DNA from: Streptomyces sp. CB01201
Lineage (GTDB): Bacteria > Actinomycetota > Actinomycetes > Streptomycetales > Streptomycetaceae
Direction: 5' to 3'
Length of the DNA: 64,000 nt
Assembly (NCBI RefSeq): GCF_002803085.1
Contig: NZ_NNBJ01000010.1
Location: 186,001 to 250,000 of the forward strand
Shown here: positions 44,314 to 53,948 of the stretch, in pieces
How positions within the stretch are numbered: the stretch's first letter is position 1
How the letters are laid out: every line of letters begins with the position of its first letter
Notes under the pieces: model-generated
Seen by the model: the letters and a program-made list of their open reading frames with translations, nothing else
Database searches by the model: none
What the model was told of the DNA's origin: nothing
Made by a program: the position numbers and the translations under genes

Positions 44314-44399
44314 GGCGTCAATGTACTGACGGGTACGCCGCAGCGACAGGGGTCCGCACCGGATTGTTCGGGGACGGCATCCTGGCCGGGGGCCGGGCG

Positions 44400-46334
44400 T
44401 CAGCGCAGGGTGCTGATCGGACTCCCGTCCGCGAGCCGCCCGTTGAGCTCGGCGCGCGCCCCCTCCTTGGCCCGCACGGCCAGCAGGTTGCCCTTCTCGG
44501 TGCCGGACATCCCGCCGGACAGGGTCACCGAGGACACCTGCGGGCTGCCCGCCGCGAGCACGAACCAGTTCCCCCCGCGCGACTTCCACAGCACCCCGGC
44601 GAGCACCCGCGCCTCACGCGCCCCGCAGGACGCGGAGTTCTCGGCACGGGCCGCGATCGCCCCCGGCGCGAGCCGCTCGGAGGGCGCCTGGAACTGGGCG
44701 AACACCCGGCTGCCCGCGCCCCGCCAGGTCTCGGCCCGGGTGCAGATCCAGTCGGCCGTGCCGTTGTTCTCGGGCAGCGCCTGCTGCGCGAACTGCCAGT
44801 CGTTGACCGAGCGCACCCCGTGCGAGCGGACGGTCGGCAGCAGACACGCGGTGCGCGCCCAGCCCTCGCGCGCGGCACGGTCCCCGACATCGCGGGGATC
44901 CGACGGCGGACCCCAGGTGAGCCGGGCCGGGGCCAGCTCACCGAGGTCGGTGACGAGCCGGACTCCGCTGTCGTCGTGGAATTCGAGCGCGTCCCAGGAC
45001 GTGCACTGACGGGCCGAGGTGGGCGACACGACCGGGTCGGTCACCCCGTAGGTGTCCCGGTGCAGCGGCCGCGCCGCCGCGGCCGGCGTCAGCAGATCGC
45101 GCACGGAGGCCTCGCGCACCCAGGGCGCTGTCAGATAGCGCACGTTGCCGTCGGTGCGGCCCACCACGAGGGCGCCCGCGGACGCGATGTCGGCGGCGTC
45201 CACCCGCGCGAAGTCGAGCGCGGCACCGGCCGTGCCCTCGTGCGGCTCGGCATAGCGGGCGACCCGCAGACCGTCGTAGAGCAGCACCACCCTGGCCCGG
45301 TCCACATCGCCCGCGAACAGGAGTTGCGGCGCGCCCATCGGCGGACCCGACGGCGTGCCGGGCGTCGCCGAGACCTGCACCGAGGGACCCGGACGTGCCC
45401 ACACGGCGAGCGCGCGGCGCAGCAGGCCCGAGTCCCCGAGCAGATTGCCCCGGGCCGGCCAGACCGAGAAGTCGCTGCGCGTCGCGGTCGTCCACGCCGT
45501 GGGCTCGACCCGCAGCAGATGGCCGGGGTCGAGCGCGGCCTGGGCCGCCGGGTTCTGTGCGTAGGAGGGCGCGGCCGCGCCGTCGGGCCCCCAGCCGCCG
45601 CCCGGCAGCCCGATCAGCGCCCCGCACACCACGAGGGCGGCGACGGCGGCGAGCGCGGCCCGGCCGTGCTGGCGCCGCCGCATCAGATCGGTGGGCCGGG
45701 CCTGGAGTGAGCAGGGGTCGAACTCGGCGGACTCAAGCAGCTCCGCGCGGGACTCCGGGCCGCCCGCCGCCACGAGCGCCTGGCGCGCCTCGGTGACCCC
45801 CGCCGCGGTCAGCTCCGCGCACACCGCGTCGTCGCCGAGCCGCTCAAGACCGCGCAGCACGTAGGCCGCCCGCGCGGGTCCGGACAGCGCGGAAAGGCGC
45901 TGGTCCAGGGCGAGTTCATCGGCGCCGCCCGAGCGCGGGAACAGGCGCAGGCCCCAGACCTGGGGCAGCAGCGGCGGAAGCTGGGCGCGCTTGGGCCACG
46001 CCCGGCGGCGCAGCGGGAGCCCCGCTTCGAGCGCCTGGCGCACCACCCGGCGCCGCACGTACACATACCCCGGGTCGACGCCGGATCCGGGCCGCCGGGC
46101 CCCGGGGATCAGGCCCTCGTCGGCGTTGTCGCCGGGGCCGCCGCGGCCGCGCGGCAGCGAGCGCTGCACGATCGCGTGCGCGGTGAGCACCCGGCGGTTG
46201 CGCCCGAGGGAGGGCGGCAGCACGAGGTAGGCGAGCCGCACCAGTCGCGGATAGTGCTCGACCAGCGCGGCTTCGGCCTGCTCGATGCCGACGGTGGGGG
46301 CGGGTGGGTTGAGGATGTCCTGCTCTGGGGCCAC
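44400..46334 (-). CDS. Sigma-factor-like protein anchored to the membrane
   Basis: 644 residues from GTG 46334. N-terminal region (about 12-60) resembles sigma-70 region 2 (EHYPRLVRLAYLVLP), and about 145-190 resembles region 4 (LSGPARAAYVLRGLERLGD). A single membrane helix (about 226-245) is followed by a long extracytoplasmic domain of unknown fold (about 260-640). It could be an ECF-like factor tethered to the membrane, or a degenerate sigma fold used for another purpose. No anti-sigma gene is adjacent. Confidence 0.6.
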   Translation of the reverse strand: MAPEQDILNPPAPTVGIEQAEAALVEHYPRLVRLAYLVLPPSLGRNRRVLTAHAIVQRSLPRGRGGPGDNADEGLIPGARRPGSGVDPGYVYVRRRVVRQALEAGLPLRRRAWPKRAQLPPLLPQVWGLRLFPRSGGADELALDQRLSALSGPARAAYVLRGLERLGDDAVCAELTAAGVTEARQALVAAGGPESRAELLESAEFDPCSLQARPTDLMRRRQHGRAALAAVAALVVCGALIGLPGGGWGPDGAAAPSYAQNPAAQAALDPGHLLRVEPTAWTTATRSDFSVWPARGNLLGDSGLLRRALAVWARPGPSVQVSATPGTPSGPPMGAPQLLFAGDVDRARVVLLYDGLRVARYAEPHEGTAGAALDFARVDAADIASAGALVVGRTDGNVRYLTAPWVREASVRDLLTPAAAARPLHRDTYGVTDPVVSPTSARQCTSWDALEFHDDSGVRLVTDLGELAPARLTWGPPSDPRDVGDRAAREGWARTACLLPTVRSHGVRSVNDWQFAQQALPENNGTADWICTRAETWRGAGSRVFAQFQAPSERLAPGAIAARAENSASCGAREARVLAGVLWKSRGGNWFVLAAGSPQVSSVTLSGGMSGTEKGNLLAVRAKEGARAELNGRLADGSPISTLR

Positions 46335-46420
46335 GTTCAGCAAAACGAGCGAATGTGGAGATGGTCACCCCGCACCCAACCGCCCGGTCCCTCAGGCGAG
46401 TTGACGGCGCCGCGCGCCGC

Positions 46421-47215
46421 TCACGCGATGAGCCGTTCGCGCAGCCGGGCCACCGCGTCGTCCGGCACCCCGAGGCCCTCGCGGGCGTACTTCTCCATCG
46501 AGCCGTACGTGGCGTCGACCTCGTCGAGCGCTGCCGCCAGGTACTCGGGCACCACGCCGATGATGGCGAGCGCGATCTCCGGGTCGCCGCCCTGCGCGAC
46601 GAAGCCCTCGATGAGCGGGGCGAAGGCCTGGCGCACGGCCGGGTTGACCGACAGGTACTCGCGCTCGACGGTCGCCTCGTCGGCGCCGAGCAGCGTGAGG
46701 ATCACCGTCGCGCCCCAGCCGGTGCGGTCCTTGCCCGCCGTGCAGTGGAAGAGCAGCGGGCCCGCGTCCTCGGCGGCGAGTTCCGTCAGCAGGACGCGGT
46801 AGGCGGCGCGGGCCGAACCGGAGGAGACGAGGGAGCGGTAGGTGTCCGCGAACAGGGCCTGCGCCTTGCCGCCGCCGAGGTGCTCCTCCGCCACGATCGG
46901 GTCGGCCAGGATGTGCTTGAGCTGGGCGGCGGCGGGCGCCCCGGCCGACGCCATCTTGTCGGCGAGCGCGTCGGCGATCAGGAGCCGGGTCCCGTCCGGC
47001 ACCCGGTCGGGGTGGTCGGCGCGCTCGGCGTCGGTGCGCAGGTCCAGGACCGTACGCAGCCCGAGTCCGGCCACCGCCGGGTCGGCGGCCGGGTCCATGC
47101 GGTCGAGCTGACCGGCCCGGAAGACCAGGCCCGGGCGGACCGTACGGCCGCCGGACAGCGGGGTGGAGCCGAGGTCGCGGAGGTTGGCGACGGTGGTGGC
47201 GGGGATCGCGATCAT
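46421..47215 (-). CDS. Tyrosine/serine protein phosphatase (PF13350-type)
   Basis: 264 residues. The P-loop HCTAGKDRTG (about 159-168) has catalytic Cys and Arg in the C-x5-R pattern, and the N-terminal NLRDLGSTPL with the DLRTDAER segment is typical of the actinobacterial lipid/protein phosphatase group. The conserved acidic general acid lies in the loop preceding the P-loop. Substrate unknown. Confidence 0.88.
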   Translation of the reverse strand: MIAIPATTVANLRDLGSTPLSGGRTVRPGLVFRAGQLDRMDPAADPAVAGLGLRTVLDLRTDAERADHPDRVPDGTRLLIADALADKMASAGAPAAAQLKHILADPIVAEEHLGGGKAQALFADTYRSLVSSGSARAAYRVLLTELAAEDAGPLLFHCTAGKDRTGWGATVILTLLGADEATVEREYLSVNPAVRQAFAPLIEGFVAQGGDPEIALAIIGVVPEYLAAALDEVDATYGSMEKYAREGLGVPDDAVARLRERLIA

Positions 47216-47243
47216 GGGTGGGCGGCTCCTGAGCGGGTGAAAT

Positions 47244-47846
47244 CTACCGGTTCATAACCGAACGGTAGTCCACGGCCGCCGAACGGTGGTCCATGGCTCC
47301 CGCCACCCCGAGACCGAGCCCCAGCGCCGCGAAGTGTCCCGCGTCCGTGAAGCCGCGCCCCCGGTTCAGGAGGGGCTTCGCGGCGAGTGCGAGCAGGGCG
47401 ATGCGGGTGGCTGCGCGCAGCGGGCCGCGCGGCAGGGCCGAGGTCAGGGCGCCCAGGACCGCGTAGAAGCCGTAGCTGGTGCCCACGTCCAGGGCGGCGC
47501 GGGTGGCGGGCGAGGGGCGGCCCGCGCGCAGGCCCCCGTACACCAGGAGCGTCGCGCCGGCGTGCCCGAACAGGAACACCCCGGCCGTCCACCAGGCCCC
47601 GTGCGCGTACTCCGCGTAGCCGAGGACGGCGAGCAGGAGCAGCGCGTAGGGCAGCTCCATGGGCTCCTCGACGAGCAGTGCGCTGGTGACGAGGGTGGAG
47701 CGGCGGCCCGCGGCCAGGTTGTCGACGTTGGTGGAGCACGAGCGCAGCAGGTCCTGGCGGGCCGGTTCACTGAGCAGGCGCCTGCTCGCGTACGCGAGGA
47801 GCTGGACGCCGCCGACGTAGGCGGGAGCGAGGGTGGGTACACGCAT
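47244..47846 (-). CDS. Rhomboid-like membrane protein
   Basis: 200 residues with five to six hydrophobic segments (about 8-25, 60-85, 85-110, 115-140, 150-170, 175-195) and a GTSYGFYAVLG loop. It resembles the small rhomboid-like family common in streptomycetes, but a full catalytic Ser-His pair in rhomboid order is not certain, so protease activity is not claimed. Start uncertain; ATG 47846 is used, with other in-frame starts upstream. Confidence 0.55.
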   Translation of the reverse strand: MRVPTLAPAYVGGVQLLAYASRRLLSEPARQDLLRSCSTNVDNLAAGRRSTLVTSALLVEEPMELPYALLLLAVLGYAEYAHGAWWTAGVFLFGHAGATLLVYGGLRAGRPSPATRAALDVGTSYGFYAVLGALTSALPRGPLRAATRIALLALAAKPLLNRGRGFTDAGHFAALGLGLGVAGAMDHRSAAVDYRSVMNR

Positions 47847-47945
47847 GCGTCCATGATCCGGCATGGCGCGAGAGGGCCGCTCGGTGGCCCGGCGATTATC
47901 GCCAAGTCGCTTTATTTGTACGGGAGTTGGGGGCACGATGGGGTG

Positions 47946-48332
47946 ATGCGAAACGATGCGCGAGTGGTTCTCGGGGTGCTGGTGGCGGCCGCCGTCGTGA
48001 CCGGGTGCGGCTCCTCGTCCCCGCGTCCGGCCCCCACCGCGAGCGGCACCCTGGAACAGCTGGCCGCGCGGGCCGACTGCACACCGGTCGTCTCGACGGA
48101 CTCGGCCGAGCTGCGGCAGGCCAACTGCACGACGAAGGACGGCCGTTATGTGCTCGCCACCTTCGCCACCGACCGGGGCCAGCGCGAGTGGATCAACGAG
48201 GCGAAGGACTACGGCGGTGTCTACCTGGTCGGCCGCAAGTGGGTGGCGGTCGGCGAGCAGCCCGTGGTCACGGCACTGCACGGCCGGCTCGGTGGCAGTG
48301 TCGAGACCGGGACCATGCATTCCGGACACTGA
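47946..48332 (+). CDS. Small lipoprotein
   Basis: 128 residues. Lipobox VVTGCGSS with Cys at about 21, then a secreted domain with two Cys (ADCTPV, NCTTK) that probably form a disulfide. No enzymatic motif. GGGGTG precedes ATG 47946; the upstream 60 nt is AT-rich by local standards and may hold its promoter. Confidence 0.7.
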   Translation: MRNDARVVLGVLVAAAVVTGCGSSSPRPAPTASGTLEQLAARADCTPVVSTDSAELRQANCTTKDGRYVLATFATDRGQREWINEAKDYGGVYLVGRKWVAVGEQPVVTALHGRLGGSVETGTMHSGH

Positions 48333-48383
48333 CCGGGTCGGCCGCGCAGCGGCAGATGCCTCCTCGCGCGAGGGCGCGGGGGG

Positions 48384-49886
48384 TCAGGCGCAGGCGCGCC
48401 CCGAATTGATGCAGTTCACCGCCTTCCCCATCAGCTGATCGCTGAAGACGTCGATGAAGTCACCGTGATCGGTGACCGGCTTGTGGAGCTGCTCGGGGAA
48501 CGAGTCCACCGCGAAGGCGCCGGCCTTGGCGGGCACGTCGTAGACGATGCGCTGCACCAATTGGGGAATCGCCTTGAATCCGGCCGGGCAGGCACCCCTT
48601 CGGTCGGTGAAGGCGACATGGGCGCGGTGATTGGCGCTGTCGGTGTTCTTCCCGTCCCAGCAGCTCTGGAATTTAAAGGTACGGACCACTTTGCTGCCCT
48701 GGGGGCAGAGCGGATAGGCGTCCTTGAGCTGGCGGTTCTCGAATCCGGTGCAGCTCCAAGAGGCGTTGGCATTCGCGTTGCCGTTGGTGAACGCCTTGGC
48801 GTCCCCGGTGATGATCCGCAGGAACCGGGGCATGGCGGTCACCTTGCTCACCGGGCTGCCGACGAATTGAATCGTCGCCTGCACCGGGGTCTGGATCTTT
48901 CCCAGGTTCTTGTCCCTGCCGCCGCCGTCGGCCTTCGCGTCCACGTCATTGCCCCGGTCGAGGACGCGTACGACGGGCCAGTAGTAAGTGGACTTGTCGC
49001 CCTGGTTGCGGCAACTGGTGCCGCCCCCGGCGAGATCGGCGTCGCTGGAGAAGGCGTCCGTCGCCTGGTTGCCGACGTAGTCGTGCATATGGTGGGCGCC
49101 ATTGCTCACGCCCGGCGCCACGATGACGTTGTCGGGATTGCGCTTGCCGTTCCGGTTGCGGCCGCAGTCGCTGGTGAAGCTGCCGGTGGAGGCGCCGCGC
49201 CGGGGGGCGGGGGCGGCGGCGTTCGGCCGTACGGAGCGGATGTCGACGAAGTCGCGGCGGGAGAGCCCGGAGGCGGCGGCCGTGGCCGCGAGGGCCTGGC
49301 CGTCACCCTGGCCGCTGCCCTGGCCGGCGTTCTGGCCACCGGCCTGGCCCGACTGGCCGTCGCCCTGGCCGCTGCCCGGGTCGCCGGCCCGGTCGCCGGG
49401 GGCCGGTTCGTCGGCGGCCCGCATCGAACAGGCGGCCAGGTTCCGGCCGTTGAGGTCCGGCTGTCCGGTGGCGTCCGCGATCCGCCCGATCGAATCGGTC
49501 CGCTTCGCCTTCAGCGGGGCGAGCACCATGCTGTCCGCGAGGGCGGGGTCGCGTTCGATCCGGTCCTTGTTGTCGGCGAACTCGCTGTACGCGTCGGTGA
49601 TCTGCGTATCGAGATCGGCGAGCTGCCGGTCGACGCGTGATTTCGCCGAATCGGGCACGGTGGAAAGGGAATTGCCTACGTCCGGACAGTCGATCGTCGA
49701 CAACGTGCGCAGCTGCGCCATGTCCTGCCCGGGCGACCCGTGGCCGCCCGCACCGCCCTCACTGGCGGAGGCGTAGAAATTGACCGCGGCGAGCCCGCCT
49801 CCGCCCAGGATGAGCGCGGCCGCGGCCAGCGTCATCCGACGGGGGAGGGTCGGCCGTTTTCGGGGTGAGCGTGCGATGCGTCCCAT
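48384..49886 (-). CDS. Secreted DUF1996 protein
   Basis: 500 residues. Signal anchor (about 18-40), helical low-complexity linker with GSGQGDGQ repeats (about 170-200), then a DUF1996 domain (about 240-500) with the metal-like GAHHMHDYVG and paired Cys (SCRNQ, SCWDGK). Such domains occur in secreted cell-surface proteins, some linked to carbohydrate binding. AAGGAG precedes ATG 49886. Confidence 0.82.
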   Translation of the reverse strand: MGRIARSPRKRPTLPRRMTLAAAALILGGGGLAAVNFYASASEGGAGGHGSPGQDMAQLRTLSTIDCPDVGNSLSTVPDSAKSRVDRQLADLDTQITDAYSEFADNKDRIERDPALADSMVLAPLKAKRTDSIGRIADATGQPDLNGRNLAACSMRAADEPAPGDRAGDPGSGQGDGQSGQAGGQNAGQGSGQGDGQALAATAAASGLSRRDFVDIRSVRPNAAAPAPRRGASTGSFTSDCGRNRNGKRNPDNVIVAPGVSNGAHHMHDYVGNQATDAFSSDADLAGGGTSCRNQGDKSTYYWPVVRVLDRGNDVDAKADGGGRDKNLGKIQTPVQATIQFVGSPVSKVTAMPRFLRIITGDAKAFTNGNANANASWSCTGFENRQLKDAYPLCPQGSKVVRTFKFQSCWDGKNTDSANHRAHVAFTDRRGACPAGFKAIPQLVQRIVYDVPAKAGAFAVDSFPEQLHKPVTDHGDFIDVFSDQLMGKAVNCINSGRACA

Positions 49887-49985
49887 GGAACTCCTTCGCT
49901 TGAAGCGCGCAGTTCCATACGGATGGGAACGGTGGGGCGTTCAACGGCTCAGGAGATTCACGGGAGTTGGGAAAACCCCGCTCGG

Positions 49986-51140
49986 TCAGCGGGCCTGCTT
50001 CACCGCGCGCAGCACCACGAACTTCGGGTCGGAGGCCATGAGTTCGCACGTGCCGAACATGCGGCGCAGCTTTTCGTGGTAGCCGAGGTGGCGGTTGCCG
50101 ACCACCCACAGCTCGCCGCCCTCGCGCAGCGCGGTCCGGGCGTCCGCGAACATCCGCGAGGAGGTGCGGTCCGTCGTCGCCTGGTGGGTGTGGAACGGCG
50201 GGTTGTTGAGGACGAGGTCCGCGGTGCCGGGCGGGAAGTCCGCCAGGCCGTCGCCGAGCCGGAACTCGGCCTCGCGCGCGGGCCCGGCACACATCCGGAA
50301 GGTGGCCTCGGCCGAGGCCATCGCCGGGTGCGACTCGTCGGCGAAGGTGATCCGCGCCCGGGGGTTGGCGAGCGCCGCCGCCGTGCCCACGATGCCGTTG
50401 CCGCAGCCCAGGTCCACCACGTGGTCGGGGCCGGTGCGCTCGGGCAGGTGCTGGAGCAGGAAACGGGTGCCGATGTCCAGGCGGTCGGCGCAGAACACCC
50501 CGGCGTGATTGGTGACCGCGAGGCCGGAGGCGGGACCGATGCCCAGCTCAAGGGAGTACGTCAGCGGCCACGGGTTGCGCGGCCTGGAGAGCTTCGGGTC
50601 CGGGGTGGTGAAGATCAGCCGGGCCTTCTTCTCGGCCAGCGAGGTCTTCGTCGGGCCCAGGATCCGCTCGAACAGGTTCAGCGTCGAGGTGTGGATCTCC
50701 TTGACCATGCCGGCCCCGACCACGACCGTGCCCGCGTGCAGCGAGGGCGCGATCCGCTGGAGCTGGTCCTCCAGGAGCCCGAGGCTCTTGGGCACCCGCA
50801 CGAGCAGCACGTCCACGCGCTCGGGCACCGCGTCCCGGGTCGACAGGAGACGTACCGCGTCGGGCGCGGAGCCGGCCCGCGCCAGGTTGGCCCGGGTCGC
50901 CTCCTGGGCCAGGAACGAGTCGCTGATCTGTACGGGGTGGTGCTCGGCGAGCGCCGTCGTGAGCGCACCCCAGCGGTCGCCGGTCACGACGACGGTCCCC
51001 GAGAAGTCCAGGTCGCCGATCTCGGCGAGGTGCCGCAGCAGATAGTCGTCGGCGGCGTCCCAGGCCCGCAGCGGGTCGCGGGGGTCTTCGGGGAATCGGG
51101 TCAGGTCGTGCTCGCCCCAGGGCGTGATCATGCGGTTCAT
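49986..51140 (-). CDS. RlmG-like class I methyltransferase
   Basis: 384 residues. The N-terminal half is a degenerate methyltransferase-like domain (to about 200). The C-terminal catalytic domain has the SAM motif DLGCGNGIVG (about 244-253) and the NPPF tetrad (NPPFHTH, about 312-318) used for N2 methylation of guanine in 16S/23S rRNA (RsmC/RlmG group). Which nucleotide is modified cannot be read from sequence. Confidence 0.82.
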   Translation of the reverse strand: MNRMITPWGEHDLTRFPEDPRDPLRAWDAADDYLLRHLAEIGDLDFSGTVVVTGDRWGALTTALAEHHPVQISDSFLAQEATRANLARAGSAPDAVRLLSTRDAVPERVDVLLVRVPKSLGLLEDQLQRIAPSLHAGTVVVGAGMVKEIHTSTLNLFERILGPTKTSLAEKKARLIFTTPDPKLSRPRNPWPLTYSLELGIGPASGLAVTNHAGVFCADRLDIGTRFLLQHLPERTGPDHVVDLGCGNGIVGTAAALANPRARITFADESHPAMASAEATFRMCAGPAREAEFRLGDGLADFPPGTADLVLNNPPFHTHQATTDRTSSRMFADARTALREGGELWVVGNRHLGYHEKLRRMFGTCELMASDPKFVVLRAVKQAR

Positions 51141-51256
51141 TGCTTGCCAGGCTAACCCGAAACGGCGGCCGTGCCCCGCCGCGCCGGCCGGGGCCCGCAT
51201 CCGGCCGGGCCCTGGCCGCCCGGGCCCCGGGCGGCCGGGGCCCGCAGCGCCCCGGC

Positions 51257-51904
51257 TCAGCTCCGGTCGAGGTAGGCGAGGACCGCGAGGACCCGGCGGT
51301 TGTCGTCGTCGGAGACCGGCAGGCCCAGCTTCGCGAAGATGTTGGAGGTGTGCTTGGCGATGGCCCGCTCGGTCACGACCAGGCGCTCGGCTATCGCGGC
51401 GTTGGACCGGCCCTGCGCCATCAGCTCCATCACTTCCAGCTCGCGCGGGGTGAGCCCGCCGAGCGGCTCGTCGCGCGCCTTGCGGGAGAGGAGCTGCTGG
51501 ATCACCTGGGGGTCCATCGCGGTGCCGCCGCCCGCGACCCGGCGTACCGCGTCGATGAACTGCGCCGCGTCGAACACCCGGTCCTTGAGGAGGTAGCCGA
51601 CCCCGCCGTCGCCGTCCGCGAGGAGTTCGCGCGCGTACAGCTGCTCCACGTGCTGGGACAGGACCAGGACCGGCAGGCCGGGCCGGGCGCGGCGGGCGGC
51701 GAGCGCGCACTGGAGGCCCTCGTCGGTGTGCGACGGCGGAAGCCGGACGTCGACGATCGCGACGTCCGGCTCCAGCTCGGCGAAGGCCCGGGTCAGCTCG
51801 GGGCCGGTCTCGACGGCCGCCAGGATCTCGAAGTCGAACGCCTCCAGCATTCTGACCAGGCCGTCGCGGAGCAGGAACAGGTCTTCGGCTAGGACAACGC
51901 GCAA
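51257..51904 (-). CDS. NarL/LuxR-type response regulator
   Basis: 215 residues. Receiver with phospho-Asp in VAIVDVRLPP (about 52) and a C-terminal LuxR HTH (LTPRELEVMELMAQGRSNAAI, split after ELMAQG; about 150-170). The TTG start overlaps the kinase gene by 16 nt and has GGAG upstream, so the two are translationally coupled. Its output genes are not identified. Confidence 0.88.
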   Translation of the reverse strand: MRVVLAEDLFLLRDGLVRMLEAFDFEILAAVETGPELTRAFAELEPDVAIVDVRLPPSHTDEGLQCALAARRARPGLPVLVLSQHVEQLYARELLADGDGGVGYLLKDRVFDAAQFIDAVRRVAGGGTAMDPQVIQQLLSRKARDEPLGGLTPRELEVMELMAQGRSNAAIAERLVVTERAIAKHTSNIFAKLGLPVSDDDNRRVLAVLAYLDRS

Positions 51905-53154
51905 GGGATCTCCAGGGTGACCAGGGTGGGGCCGCCCATCGGGCTGCTGACGGCCAGGACGCCGTCGAATGTACCGAGCCGCCGTTCGACCCCGCTCAGG
52001 CCACCGCCCGCCCCGGCCTTCGCACCGCCCCTGCCGTTGTCGCCGACGGACACCCGCAGCGCGCCCGCCTCGTACGACAGGTCGACCCAGACGCTGTCCG
52101 CCGCCGCGTGCTTGACCGCGTTGGTGAGCAGCTCGCTGACCGCGAAGTACGCCGCCGACTCGACCGGCGCCTCGGCCCGGGCCCGGTCCGGCAGGTCCAC
52201 CGACACCTCGGTCGCCACCGGCAGGCGCAGCGCCAACGCCCGTACCGCGTCCGCGAGTCCACGCTCGGCGAGGACCGGCGGGTGGATGCCGCGCACCAGG
52301 TCGCGCAGCTCGGTCAGGGCCTCGGCGGAGGACGCGCGGGCCGCCGCGAGGAGCTTCTTGGCCTGCGCCGGGTCCTTCTCGACGAGGGCCTCGATGGTGC
52401 CCAGGTTCATGCCCATGGCGACCAGGCGGGCCTGTGCCCCGTCGTGCAAGTCCCGCTCGATGCGCCGCAGTTCGGCCGCCGAGGTGTCCACGGCGTCGTG
52501 CCGGGTCTCGGTGAGGCGGTCGACGCGCTGCGCCAGCTCGGCCTCCCGGGAGGGCGCGAGCAGCGCCCGGGTGAGCTGGAAGTGGCCGCGCAGCAGAGCC
52601 GGGTTGACGAACAGGCCGAGCACGAACAGGGCGGTGCCGAGCGCGGCCGCCGCGTAGCCGCTCTGCCGGCTGGTGACGTGGATGAACAGGAACCAGTCGC
52701 CGCCCGCGTCCGCGATCGGCCGCCACACGCCGAGCGCGATGACCCAGCCGTACGCCACGTACGCGAGCAGGGCGGGCGGCACGATCGCGATGAGGGACCC
52801 GGCCGTCATGTCCACGAGCATCCAGCGCAGGTCGTGCCAGGTCGCGGGGTCGCGCAGCAGCGTGACCAGCCGCTCGCCCCAGCCGGCCGCCCCCGGGCGC
52901 CGGGGCACCGGCCGGTACGCCGACGGGATCGGCACCCCGCTCCAGCGCAGCGCCAGCGTCCGCCGGAAGTCGGCGTGGGCGCGCACCCGCTCGATGAGCG
53001 GCGGGGCGGCGAGGACGCCGACGCCGACGGGTATGAGGGCGATCGCGACGACGGTCAGGGTGAACAGCAGGATCGAGCCGGTCATCGACACCAGCGTCAG
53101 GGCGAGCCCCCGCACCCCCGCCAGGAGCGCTTCGCGCGCCTTGGTCGCATTCAT
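51889..53154 (-). CDS. NarX/DesK-type sensor histidine kinase
   Basis: 421 residues. Four hydrophobic helices in two pairs (about 20-55 and 110-200), a dimerisation helix with the phospho-acceptor His in IERDLHDGAQARLV (about 234), and a HATPase domain with N box ELLTNAVKHA (about 345) and G box DNGRG...GGLSGVERRL (about 370-392). It senses an unknown signal and phosphorylates the adjacent LuxR regulator. Confidence 0.88.
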   Translation of the reverse strand: MNATKAREALLAGVRGLALTLVSMTGSILLFTLTVVAIALIPVGVGVLAAPPLIERVRAHADFRRTLALRWSGVPIPSAYRPVPRRPGAAGWGERLVTLLRDPATWHDLRWMLVDMTAGSLIAIVPPALLAYVAYGWVIALGVWRPIADAGGDWFLFIHVTSRQSGYAAAALGTALFVLGLFVNPALLRGHFQLTRALLAPSREAELAQRVDRLTETRHDAVDTSAAELRRIERDLHDGAQARLVAMGMNLGTIEALVEKDPAQAKKLLAAARASSAEALTELRDLVRGIHPPVLAERGLADAVRALALRLPVATEVSVDLPDRARAEAPVESAAYFAVSELLTNAVKHAAADSVWVDLSYEAGALRVSVGDNGRGGAKAGAGGGLSGVERRLGTFDGVLAVSSPMGGPTLVTLEIPCALS

Positions 53155-53314
53155 CGTTTCCCCGTCTCCTTGCCGCCGATGGACCGGCCTCCAGTGTCGC
53201 CGGGCACCGCACGCGCGGTCACTGGGTCCCGCCCCCGGCCCGGGGGTGTTGCTGGCAACACCCCCTGACCTCGTAGTTCGCCCCCTCGATGCGCGAGGGG
53301 AGGCGGCACATGCG

Positions 53315-53348
53315 AAAGGGCGGGGCGCCCCCCGGCGCCCCGCCCTTT
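53315..53348. terminator. Perfect 15-bp terminator hairpin
   Basis: AAAGGGCGGGGCGCC (53315-53329) pairs with GGCGCCCCGCCCTTT (53334-53348) around a CCCC loop. It lies 12 nt after the winged-helix stop (leftward gene), and would end that transcript before the kinase. Symmetric A/T flanks make it usable in both directions. Confidence 0.85.
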
Positions 53349-53360
53349 CCAACCCGCCCG

Positions 53361-53948
53361 TCAGGGCGCGTACTTGTAGCCCACCCGGCGTACGGTCTGG
53401 ATCGCGGCGCGGTGCTGGGTGCCCAGCTTGCGGCGCAGCCGGGCCACATGGACGTCCACGGTCCGGCCGTCGCCGACGTGGCCGTAGCCCCACACCGTGG
53501 TGACCAGCTGATCGCGGGTGTGCACCCGGTGCGGGTGCGCCACCAGATGGGCGAGCAGCTCGAACTCCAGGTAGGTGAGGTCGAGTTGGGCCCCGTCGAC
53601 CTCGGCGGTGCGGCGCACGGTGTCGATCCGTACGAGGGCGTCGCCGGTGGTCGTGGCGGGCTCGACGACCGGCACCGGCGTCAGGGGCTCGGGTGCGGCG
53701 GCGAGCAGCGGGGGCTGCTGGTCGGCGGGGACGAGGACCAGGTAGCCGACCATCGCCGGGCGGCCCGGCAGCGCGGGCAGCGTGTGCTGCGGGGCGGGCA
53801 GCCAAGTGGCGCCCGGCGGAAGGAAGTCGGCGACCTGGCCGGCGGCCGGCCGGGCCACCTCGTCACGGTCCACGGCTCGCAGTCGGTGCCGGCCCAGGGG
53901 GAGAGGGGCGTGGGCGTCGGAGGACGGGAGGGTACGGGTGTTCGCCAT
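53361..53948 (-). CDS. Orphan winged-helix DNA-binding regulator without receiver
   Basis: 195 residues. The C-terminal 90 residues are an OmpR-type winged helix (LTYLEFELLAHLVAHPHRVH, then YGHVGDGRTVDVHVARLRRKLG). The N-terminal 95 residues are Pro/Ala-rich, without the acidic pocket or Lys of a receiver, so the protein is not a standard response regulator. It precedes nothing in its operon; its neighbour glnII is transcribed in the same direction upstream. Confidence 0.75.
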   Translation of the reverse strand: MANTRTLPSSDAHAPLPLGRHRLRAVDRDEVARPAAGQVADFLPPGATWLPAPQHTLPALPGRPAMVGYLVLVPADQQPPLLAAAPEPLTPVPVVEPATTTGDALVRIDTVRRTAEVDGAQLDLTYLEFELLAHLVAHPHRVHTRDQLVTTVWGYGHVGDGRTVDVHVARLRRKLGTQHRAAIQTVRRVGYKYAP

